Notes under the pieces: model-generated | Databases searched by the model: none | The model's input: the letters and a program-made list of their open reading frames with translations, nothing else | Told to the model about the DNA's origin: nothing | In this document: piece after piece, positions 4,868 to 11,435 of the stretch | Position numbering within the stretch: position 1 is the stretch's first letter | How the letters are laid out: every line of letters begins with the position of its first letter | Assembly: GCA_947068385.1 (NCBI GenBank) | Contig: CAMTBF010000066.1 | Location: forward strand, 1 to 11,435 | DNA from: an uncultured Lachnospiraceae bacterium | GTDB taxonomy: Bacteria; Bacillota; Clostridia; Lachnospirales; Lachnospiraceae | Direction of reading: 5' to 3' | Length of the DNA: 11,435 nucleotides | Position numbers and translations under genes: made by a program

Positions 4868-7699
4868 TTGAAACAACGAGTTCTGTCAGTCGCTTTGGCG
4901 CTGTGCCTGCTTCTCCCTTCCCAGTCGATGGCCAGCGCCCAGCAGGAAGTTCCATTGCCACAGGGGAAGATTTCTTTGTACCAGGAGGGAGCCCCTCTGC
5001 CTGTGGAGGATTCTCTGCCCCAGGAGGATGCTATATTGCAGGAAGGAGTCACTTTGCCTATAGAGGGTTCTTTGCCGCAGGAAGGAGCCTCCCTGCCCGC
5101 AGAGGGATCTCTGCCGCAGGAGGACGGCTCCATGCCCGCAGAGGGTTCCATACCGCAGGAGAAGGACACCCTGTCCCAAGAAAGCCTCTCTCCGTCCCTG
5201 GGGGAGGATTTCCTGCCACAGGAGGAGGCTTCCGCGGAAGGATCCCTGTCCTTACAGGCCGCGGACGGCACGATCCCTACACCGGCGGAAGTCTATGCTG
5301 CCATGATCGCATTGAAGGATCAGGATGCGTATAAGGAAGGGACGACATGGACCAACGATGAGCCATATTCGGGCTCCGGCTACAGCTGGAACGGCGGGCT
5401 GATCAATGGGGTGCATATCTCGGCCGTGGGCTGCGTGGCGTTTGCGTTCATCCTCAGCGATGCGGCATTCGGCAATCTGCCCAACAGGATGTACGCCGCA
5501 GGCGAATTTGCCTATGATGACATAAAGGCCGGAGATATCCTGCGGGTGAACAATGATGTCCATACCGTCATCGTGCTGGAAGCGAATGATGCTGGCGTGG
5601 TGGTGGCCGAAGGCAACATCAGCATCGAAGACCACGTAGGCAAAGTCCACTGGGGACGGACCATCTCCAAGGAAGAGGTGATGCGCACCACCAGCCATTA
5701 TATCACCCGCTATCCGGAGGGCTATGTCCCGCCCGACGATCCCTCTGCCAACGATTCGATTGCAGGCGGAAGCCTTGACGGAGGCCTCACCTGGAACCTG
5801 ACAAAGGCCGGGACGCTGACCGTCTCCGGCAGCGGCGCCATGCCGGATTTCAGCAGTGCCGAAGAGCAGCCCTGGTACGCTTACAGCAGCCAGCTCCGGA
5901 CAGTGGTCATCGAAGAAAGCGTTACCGGCATCGGGGCCTGCGCCTTTTGGAAATGCGGGATCCTCAGCGTGGAGATTCCCTCCAGCGTGACGGCCATTGG
6001 CAATTACGCTTTCCGCGAGTCTTCGCTTATCTCCGTGAATATCCCTTCCGGCGTGAAGACCATCGGCAATGATGCCTTCAACAACTGTGCGAACCTTAGT
6101 TCGGTGACGATCTCAGAAGGCGTGGAGACAATCGGGGAACGGGCATTCCAAAGCTGCTCAAGCCTCGTCTCTATCGCTTTGCCAGCCAGTATCAGCGAGG
6201 TGGGCGCCGGGGCATTTTGGCAGTGCGGGAAACTGGCAGAAGCCACATTTGCCCCCGGCAGCAAGCAGGTAAAGCTGGGCGACAATCTGTTTACGCAGTG
6301 TTACTACCTGAGTAAAGTGACGCTGCCCCAAAGCATTGACCGCATCAGCGAAGGCATGTTCCAGAACTGTCTGACGCTTGCAGGCGTAGAAATCCCCCAG
6401 GGCGCACAAAGCATCGGAGGGTCGGCATTCGCCTCCTCCGGCGTCAGCGTCGTCTTGGTTCCGGACAGCGTGACCTCAATAGGGTCAGCGGCGTTTTCAG
6501 CCTGCCCCCTGAAGGATATCTACTTTACCGGCACAAAAGCCCAGTGGAACAGCATACAAAAGCTGGGGGATACTGCAGCAGCACTGGCGAATGCGACCAT
6601 CCATTATGAGTACAGCCCGGAACCGACTGCGACCCCGGAGCCTACGGCGACACCAGAGCCCACCGCGACTCCGGCACCCACAACGACTCCTGGGCCCACC
6701 GCGACTCCGGCACCCACAACGACTCCTGGGCCCACCGCGACCCCCGCGCCCACAACGGCTCCCGGGCCCACCGCGACCCCCGCGCCCACAACGGCTCCTG
6801 GGCCCACCGCGACCCCCGCACCCACAACGGCTCCGGATTCCACCGCGACCCCCGCGCCGCCCTCCATGGTTCCCTCCATCTCCGGCGAATCCGGCAAGGA
6901 AGGCTGGGAGGCCATCAAGGACGAGGCAGCGAACGCTTCTGCCGGAGAGCAGATAAGCGTAAGCATGAACGGCGCGTCCGTCGTACCCGGCGATGTGCTT
7001 GACAGCGTGAAGGGACAGGACGTCACCATCACCTTCGACATGGGAGGCGGAGTCGTCTGGGCCGTGAACGGACAGGACGTGACGGCAGACCATGTAAACG
7101 ATGTGGACTTATCCGTTCAGGTCGGGGCATCCCACATTCCCCAGGACATCGTGGAGCAGGTGGCCGGAGACCGTCCTGCGATACAGCTCAGCCTGGCCCA
7201 CAGCGGCGATTTCGGCTACAGCGCTGTCCTTACCATCCATGTGGGAGCGGCCCATGCGGGACTTGCCGCCAACCTCTACTATTATAACGAGACCGCCGGC
7301 AGGCTTGAATTCGTCACCGGCCACCAGATAGACGGAGACGGCATCACCAAGCTGACCTTTACACACGCCTCCGATTATGTCATCGTAGTCAACAAGGATG
7401 TCACAGGCGGAGAGGGCGGCGGGGCATCCTCCGGAGGCAGCGGCCAATCCGCTCCCGCTGCCGCGAACGCCTCCCAGGAGATAGCATCCCGCTCTCCCAA
7501 GACCGGTGAGTTCGACTCCGCGGCCGATGGATCCGGCGCTGGCGAACCGCAGCCCGAAAGAAGCCGCCTGCCTTTTATGTGGATGCTCCTGATTGGGACG
7601 GCAGGATTGGCAGTAGCGGGAGCCATCGCCCGCCTGATCCAGAGGAAGACAGATAAAGAAGACATGCACAGGCATCCTGAGCATCAGACGAAAAATTGA
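4868..7699 (+). CDS. sortase-anchored surface protein with cysteine-protease-like domain and BspA-type LRRs
   Basis: 943 residues, TTG start. In order: signal peptide 1-24 (MKQR, hydrophobic core, A-S-A before Q25); LP-E-G-S repeats about 30-127; a papain/NlpC-like domain about 135-285 with candidate catalytic Cys189 (SAVGCVAFAF), His232 (DVHTVIVL) and Glu248/Asn250 (AEGN); a lead-in (about 300-340) and BspA-type (LRR_5) repeats to about 580, with recurring IP-SV-IG--AF-NC units; a Pro/Thr stalk 584-665; a beta-rich domain about 675-845 met in many clostridial surface proteins but unnamed to me; a Gly/Ser linker; SPKTG (876-880), a sorting motif of the (S/N)PxTG kind used by Clostridioides difficile sortase B; a membrane helix about 902-922; and a charged tail. 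It is expected to be covalently attached to peptidoglycan, where it could bind host or bacterial ligands or cut peptides or peptidoglycan. The enzymatic activity is inference; the domain could be inactive. It is monocistronic, with its own promoter and terminator. Confidence 0.88.
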   Translation: MKQRVLSVALALCLLLPSQSMASAQQEVPLPQGKISLYQEGAPLPVEDSLPQEDAILQEGVTLPIEGSLPQEGASLPAEGSLPQEDGSMPAEGSIPQEKDTLSQESLSPSLGEDFLPQEEASAEGSLSLQAADGTIPTPAEVYAAMIALKDQDAYKEGTTWTNDEPYSGSGYSWNGGLINGVHISAVGCVAFAFILSDAAFGNLPNRMYAAGEFAYDDIKAGDILRVNNDVHTVIVLEANDAGVVVAEGNISIEDHVGKVHWGRTISKEEVMRTTSHYITRYPEGYVPPDDPSANDSIAGGSLDGGLTWNLTKAGTLTVSGSGAMPDFSSAEEQPWYAYSSQLRTVVIEESVTGIGACAFWKCGILSVEIPSSVTAIGNYAFRESSLISVNIPSGVKTIGNDAFNNCANLSSVTISEGVETIGERAFQSCSSLVSIALPASISEVGAGAFWQCGKLAEATFAPGSKQVKLGDNLFTQCYYLSKVTLPQSIDRISEGMFQNCLTLAGVEIPQGAQSIGGSAFASSGVSVVLVPDSVTSIGSAAFSACPLKDIYFTGTKAQWNSIQKLGDTAAALANATIHYEYSPEPTATPEPTATPEPTATPAPTTTPGPTATPAPTTTPGPTATPAPTTAPGPTATPAPTTAPGPTATPAPTTAPDSTATPAPPSMVPSISGESGKEGWEAIKDEAANASAGEQISVSMNGASVVPGDVLDSVKGQDVTITFDMGGGVVWAVNGQDVTADHVNDVDLSVQVGASHIPQDIVEQVAGDRPAIQLSLAHSGDFGYSAVLTIHVGAAHAGLAANLYYYNETAGRLEFVTGHQIDGDGITKLTFTHASDYVIVVNKDVTGGEGGGASSGGSGQSAPAAANASQEIASRSPKTGEFDSAADGSGAGEPQPERSRLPFMWMLLIGTAGLAVAGAIARLIQRKTDKEDMHRHPEHQTKN
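4955..5170 (+). repeat. coding repeats of 13 residues (39 bp) in the surface protein
   Basis: Residues 63-75, 76-88 and 89-101 (5054-5170) are three consecutive 13-residue units of the form LP-EGSLPQEG-S, each made of a 6- and a 7-residue half. Looser half-units continue on both sides (LPVEDS and LPQED at 44-54, LSQES at 102-106). The segment is acidic, Pro-rich and probably extended. It lies directly after the signal peptide, at the exposed end of the mature protein. Copy number could vary among strains by slippage. Confidence 0.75.
6659..6838 (+). repeat. five 36-bp tandem repeats encoding a Pro/Thr stalk
   Basis: Five consecutive 12-residue units PTATPAPTT(T/A)PG occupy residues 598-657; the last ends PD instead of PG, and a partial sixth unit follows. 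Shorter PEPTAT units precede them from 6617. The DNA copies are very similar; the first two share TTTPG and the next three TTAPG, as expected of recent duplication. In the protein this is a rigid stalk that would lift the LRR and cysteine domains away from the cell wall. Confidence 0.9.
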
Positions 7700-7711
7700 C
7701 CAAGTACCTAC

Positions 7712-7745
7712 AGAACCGCCCTATACTGCCAGGGCGGTTCTTTTT
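7712..7745 (+). terminator. intrinsic terminator of the surface protein gene
   Basis: GAACCGCCCT (7713-7722) and AGGGCGGTTC (7731-7740) form a perfect 10-base stem, extended by an A-T pair (7712/7741), with an 8-base loop, followed directly by TTTTT (7741-7745). It lies 13 bases after the stop codon. It stands between two convergent genes; read from addB on the other strand the stem is followed by TGTAGG, with no T run, so it should serve mainly the + strand. Confidence 0.9.
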
Positions 7746-7754
7746 CTGCGCAAG

Positions 7755-10700
7755 TTACCCCTCCTCCATCCGCCGCAGCGCCTCCTCCCGTCCCAGGTCC
7801 TCCAGTCTGCGCTTCTCGCAGCCGGGCATAGCGGGCTCGAAGCCGCAGACCTTTTTGAAGGCGCAGTAGGTGCAGGCCTCCTCGCTGCCCTTTTCGTAAG
7901 GGTTCAGGGAGATGGTCCCGTCCAGGATCTCCCGGCCAATCTCCACCACCTTGCGGCTCACGTAGTCGGACACGGTGCGCAGCTCCTGGCCGCTTAAGAC
8001 GGAGGAACGGGCGGAGAACGTGCCGTCCTTCTTCCGCTCCACGGGGATGATGTCGGACTTGGCTTCCATGTCCCTGTCCAGCAGCTCCACGATGCCCGGG
8101 GTGCCGTTCACCACGCCGTTCATGCGCAGCTGCTTTCCAATCTCCTCGTCAATCTCCTCTTCGGTCAACTCCACCGGAGTCTCCACGGCAGGGTCGTCGA
8201 TGCGGTAGTACAGCAGCGCCGCGGGCACGATCTCCTTATCTCCGTGCCGCCCGGCCTCCACCTCCCGGGCCGCGTTCATGTAGACCACGAGCTGGAGCTG
8301 CAGGCCGTAGTAGAGCGCCGCCAGGTCGAATCTCCTGTGGCCGGATTTATAGTCGATGACCTTGACATAGACATGCTCCCCGTCCTCCGCCACGTCAATC
8401 CGGTCGATGCGGCCCCGCAGGCGCAGCTTCTCCTGCTCTGACAGAGATACATTGATGCTCTCCAGATTATCTGCGTGCTGAAAGGAGAGCTCGAAGGATT
8501 CCGGCTGGAAGCTCCCCCGGCGCAGGTGCTTCTGCAGGGTCAGGACCGTCCGGGTCAGGATGCGCCCCATCCTGGTGACGGCGTATTCGTTCCTGGCGTT
8601 GCTGTAAAGGACGGTGCTTCCATAGTCGGCGGCGTAGCGCTCCAGCGCCTCCTGTACGCCGCTCTCCGCGAATTCCCGGGGGAAATCGAACCAGGTATAG
8701 CCCTTTTCCTTCAGCTTCCCGGCGAACTGCTCCAGAACGGCATGGTACACATTCCCCATGTCCACGTCCTCGAAGGAGAATTCCTGCCGCTCCCGCAGGG
8801 TCAGGCCGTACTGGAGGAAATGCCGGTAGGCGCAGGCGGCATAGGTCTCCAGGCGGGTGACGCTGGTCTCGATCTGCAGGCCGTAGAGGGCCCTGGCCAC
8901 CGCCGCGGACAGCCCTGTGTCCCGGTACCGCCGGAAGGCCGCCTCTGTCAGGAAGTCGCGCCTGCCCCTGCGCCCCTCCTCCCCATAGGCCTGGTAGACG
9001 GTGAAGAACTCCTGCTCCTCCCGCTCCCGCAGTGCCCCCTCCACGTACTCCCGAAGCCCTCTGGCCAGGTATCCCGCCCCCTCCTGTCCGGTGACGATCT
9101 GCTCTAAGACGTCACGCTGCTGGGGATACTGCACCTCCAGGCAGGGGAACAGCTTCCGCACCGTCTCCACCAGGTAGGCGGGTCGGATGGACTTCCCGGC
9201 GCTGTTCACCTTGGACCAGGACAGGTAGAGATGGCGGGAGGGCTTCGTCATGTTCAGGTAGAGGTAGAACCGCTGGATGTACATCTGCTGCCTGGGGCTG
9301 GGGGCCAGCTCCAGGTCGGATTCCCGCAGGAACTCCCTGTCCATGTCGGATATGATGCCGCCCCTGGAGGCTCCCTTGGGGATGTTTCCGTCGTTCACCC
9401 CCAGGAAAAACAGGGTCTTCACCTGCTGGAGCCTGGTGCGCTCCATGTCCCCCACCAGCACCCTGTCCACGTTCTGGGGGATGGTGCCCACCTGGATCTC
9501 GTCGAAGCCTGCCTCCAGAATCTCCGCGAACTCCTTCAGGGTGATGTTTTCCTCTCCCAGCAGGGCGTATATCTGATCCAGCAGCTCCATCACCAGGCGG
9601 TAGATCTGGGCATACTCCCTGGCCCGCACCGGTTCCCCCGCCTCCTCGAAGCGGCTCTGGTACGCGGCGAGCTTCTGCTGCACCCTGTTGCGCACCAGGA
9701 AGTCATAGAGGCCGTTCACGTAGGTCTCCACGGGCTCCTTTCCTTTCAGGTGCAGCATCTCCACCTGCTCCATCAGGCGTCTGCGCAGGTCGTTCATCTC
9801 TGCCAGGGCAGCTTCCCCCGGATTCTCTCCTTCCCCGGGGGCCTCTTCCTCCATGCGCTTCATCTCCCGGGTCTTGCGGGTGAAGAGGCGGCTGTAGGCG
9901 CTGTATCCTTTGACGCCGGTCTCCAGGCAGTAGTTCTCCAGCCTGTCCGCCTCCTCCCAGGTCAGGTCGGCCAGGCCGCTGCGCAGGTAGTGGAAGACAG
10001 ACTCGTAGGAGAAGTCCTTCCGGTACAGCTCCAGGGCGCTCTTGATGTATTCTATCATGGGGTTCAGGGTGATCTTCCTGGTGCGGTCGATGTAGCAGGG
10101 GATGTCCATCTGGGCAAATTCTGTCTCTATATACGGGGCGTATCCCGGCAGGTCCCCCAGGATGACGGCAATGTCCCGAAAGGCCATCCCCTCCTCCCGG
10201 ATCAGGCGGCAGATCTCCAGGCCGGTCTGGCGCACCTCCTCCTTCGGATCCGTGGTCTCGAAGAGCTGGATCTCCCGCCCGTCCTCCCCTTCATAGGGGC
10301 TTTGGCCGAAGCGGAACATATGCTTTTCCAGATGCCGCAGGGCAGGGGCCTTCCGGAAGCGGTGGAAGGTATTGTACCTGACAAGGCAGCCCGTCTTCCC
10401 GGAAGCTCTCCCTTTTCCTGCCCGGGCCGGGGGAACCTCCCCCTGGGGCACAGGCAAGATCAATACGTCCTGCCTGCGCTCCACGGAAAGCGCCTCCGCC
10501 TGCCTGCCCAGGTCTGCCACAGTCTTTTTGCTCAGATGGAACAGGTTCTGCTCCCCCTCCGGCCCATAGGGATCCTCCCCCTCCCCCATGGCCAGGGAGA
10601 CGATCACCTCTCCGCTCAGGCACATCAGCTGGGAGATCACCCGGGTCTGGATGGGCGTGAAGCCGGTGAAGCCGTCGAACACCACCACGCTTCCCGGCAG

Positions 10701-11279
10701 GAGCCTGGACTTCGGCATGGCCCGGCGCACCACGTCCAGGGTCTCCTCCGTGGTGATGAAGTTGCCCTGGATGTATTCCAGGAAGCCCCTGTACAGCGTC
10801 TGCAAATCTCTCAGCTTCTGCACCAGGGCGCCCCTCTTTTCCGCGAAGGCGATCAGCTTCTCCACATCCTCTGCTCCGATGCCGTACTGCATGAATTCGG
10901 AGATGGCGCTCTTCACCTCATGGATATAGCCCTGTCTGTGGAGGAAGCTCCCCAGGGTGGGCAGCTCCTCCTTCAGGCCGGCCGCCACCTTCTGGAGCAC
11001 CAGGCTCTTGCCCGTGTCGTCCAGCACGGGAATCTCCTGGCCGCCCACCTCCTCCAGGATGCGGTGGCCCAGACGTCCGAAGCTGAGCACGTCTATGTTC
11101 AGGATGCCGCCCCGGTCGCTCAGGAGCACCAGGTCCTTCTGTGTCTGCATGGTGAACTGGTCGGGCACGATGATCAGGAAGTTCTGCCTGGGGTTCTGCA
11201 GGGCCCGGCGGGCGATCTCTTCATATAGCATACGGCTTTTTCCGGCTCCGGAGGGGCCGAAGTAGAATTGCAGGCTCAT
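7755..11279 (-). CDS. addB: ATP-dependent helicase/nuclease subunit B (AddB)
   Basis: This 1174-residue protein is the B subunit of the AddAB (RexAB) complex, which resects double-strand DNA breaks for RecA-dependent repair and responds to Chi. GPSGAGKS (8-15) is the Walker A motif at the very N-terminus. The C-terminal RecB-family nuclease domain shows GRIDRID, then VIDYKSG with Asp976 and Lys978, then GLQLQL. The four iron-sulfur cysteines are Cys816 and C1136-x2-C1139-x5-C1145. These and Asp976 sit at a constant offset of 15 from Bacillus subtilis AddB (C801, D961, C1121, C1124, C1130), so the protein looks intact; the length is also usual. The ATG at 11279 is preceded by AAAGGA with a 6-base gap, and the gene starts 18 bases after an exonuclease III gene, probably in one operon. 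The partner gene addA is not downstream, where it is often found. Confidence 0.97.
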   Translation of the reverse strand: MSLQFYFGPSGAGKSRMLYEEIARRALQNPRQNFLIIVPDQFTMQTQKDLVLLSDRGGILNIDVLSFGRLGHRILEEVGGQEIPVLDDTGKSLVLQKVAAGLKEELPTLGSFLHRQGYIHEVKSAISEFMQYGIGAEDVEKLIAFAEKRGALVQKLRDLQTLYRGFLEYIQGNFITTEETLDVVRRAMPKSRLLPGSVVVFDGFTGFTPIQTRVISQLMCLSGEVIVSLAMGEGEDPYGPEGEQNLFHLSKKTVADLGRQAEALSVERRQDVLILPVPQGEVPPARAGKGRASGKTGCLVRYNTFHRFRKAPALRHLEKHMFRFGQSPYEGEDGREIQLFETTDPKEEVRQTGLEICRLIREEGMAFRDIAVILGDLPGYAPYIETEFAQMDIPCYIDRTRKITLNPMIEYIKSALELYRKDFSYESVFHYLRSGLADLTWEEADRLENYCLETGVKGYSAYSRLFTRKTREMKRMEEEAPGEGENPGEAALAEMNDLRRRLMEQVEMLHLKGKEPVETYVNGLYDFLVRNRVQQKLAAYQSRFEEAGEPVRAREYAQIYRLVMELLDQIYALLGEENITLKEFAEILEAGFDEIQVGTIPQNVDRVLVGDMERTRLQQVKTLFFLGVNDGNIPKGASRGGIISDMDREFLRESDLELAPSPRQQMYIQRFYLYLNMTKPSRHLYLSWSKVNSAGKSIRPAYLVETVRKLFPCLEVQYPQQRDVLEQIVTGQEGAGYLARGLREYVEGALREREEQEFFTVYQAYGEEGRRGRRDFLTEAAFRRYRDTGLSAAVARALYGLQIETSVTRLETYAACAYRHFLQYGLTLRERQEFSFEDVDMGNVYHAVLEQFAGKLKEKGYTWFDFPREFAESGVQEALERYAADYGSTVLYSNARNEYAVTRMGRILTRTVLTLQKHLRRGSFQPESFELSFQHADNLESINVSLSEQEKLRLRGRIDRIDVAEDGEHVYVKVIDYKSGHRRFDLAALYYGLQLQLVVYMNAAREVEAGRHGDKEIVPAALLYYRIDDPAVETPVELTEEEIDEEIGKQLRMNGVVNGTPGIVELLDRDMEAKSDIIPVERKKDGTFSARSSVLSGQELRTVSDYVSRKVVEIGREILDGTISLNPYEKGSEEACTYCAFKKVCGFEPAMPGCEKRRLEDLGREEALRRMEEG

Positions 11280-11297
11280 GTGGCATCCTTTCTCGAA

Positions 11298-11435
11298 TCA
11301 GTCCTTCAGGTCCAGCTCCACCGGGCAGTGGTCGGAGCCGAAGACGTTCGGATGAATCTTCGCGTCCGCAAGGCGCTCCTTCAGGCTCCCGGAGGTGACG
11401 AAGTAGTCGATGCGCCAGCCTACGTTCTTCTCCCT
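11298..11435 (-). CDS. xth: exodeoxyribonuclease III, C-terminal part
   Basis: Only the last 45 codons are in the window; the 5' part lies beyond the right edge. The translation contains NVGWRIDYF and, near the end, GSDHCPVELDL, the closing motifs of exonuclease III/AP endonucleases, with the conserved Asp-His pair of the active site. The family cuts at abasic sites and degrades DNA 3' to 5' in base excision repair. It ends 18 bases before the addB start on the same strand, consistent with a shared transcript of repair genes. Confidence 0.85.
   Translation of the reverse strand, partial: REKNVGWRIDYFVTSGSLKERLADAKIHPNVFGSDHCPVELDLKD

Noticed and set aside
6617..6862. Possible CRISPR-like array because of regular 36-bp spacing
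   Set aside because: The repeats are contiguous, without unique spacers, and encode an in-frame Pro/Thr stalk.
6497..7093. - strand frame with Gly/Arg-rich repeats opposite the Pro/Thr stalk
   Set aside because: The repeats are only the reverse reading of the 36-bp stalk repeats; there is no independent gene evidence.
9231..11228. A 665-codon open frame on the + strand opposite addB
   Set aside because: It lies wholly antisense to a confidently identified addB, its product is a Leu/His/Gln/Val/Pro-rich low-complexity sequence with no family motif, and such frames are a by-product of GC-rich codon use on the coding strand.

Overview
The window fits a GC-rich chromosomal segment of a Bacillota gut commensal, most likely a Lachnospiraceae member. 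This is inference from the AddB-type (not RecBCD) recombination protein, strong AGGAGG ribosome binding sites, a BspA-like surface protein with an SPKTG sorting motif, and an oleate hydratase of the anaerobe and lactic-acid-bacterium type. No RNA gene, CRISPR array, transposase or phage gene was seen.

Left part (1-4765, + strand) looks like a fatty-acid-handling locus. It holds an AMP-forming acyl-CoA ligase (188-1822), a small TetR/AcrR-family regulator (2001-2561) and an oleate hydratase (2708-4681). Each gene is followed by a strong inverted repeat. The same dyad, TGATA-N7-TATCA, lies upstream of both the ligase (67-83, inside a longer perfect repeat at 64-86) and the hydratase (2591-2607). 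It is a candidate operator for the TetR regulator, but the second copy also forms the tip of the tetR terminator hairpin. The likely logic is that a fatty acid or acyl-CoA is sensed, then free unsaturated acids are hydrated by OhyA and/or activated by the ligase. The hydratase carries an N-terminal extension of about 60 residues with a hydrophobic segment, suggesting it may be membrane-anchored.

Middle part (4766-7745, + strand) is a single transcription unit with a near-consensus promoter, a TTG start and an intrinsic terminator. It encodes a 943-residue surface protein: signal peptide, 13-residue LP-E-G-S repeats, a predicted papain-like/NlpC-like cysteine domain, BspA-type leucine-rich repeats, a Pro/Thr stalk made of 36-bp tandem repeats, a beta-rich domain without a name known to me, and an SPKTG sorting signal with a membrane helix.

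Right part (7755-11435, - strand) is a housekeeping DNA-repair unit: the 3' end of an exodeoxyribonuclease III gene, then 18 bp downstream a complete addB (helicase-nuclease subunit B) with its iron-sulfur cysteines and nuclease residues intact. The partner gene addA does not follow addB here; a convergent surface-protein gene does.
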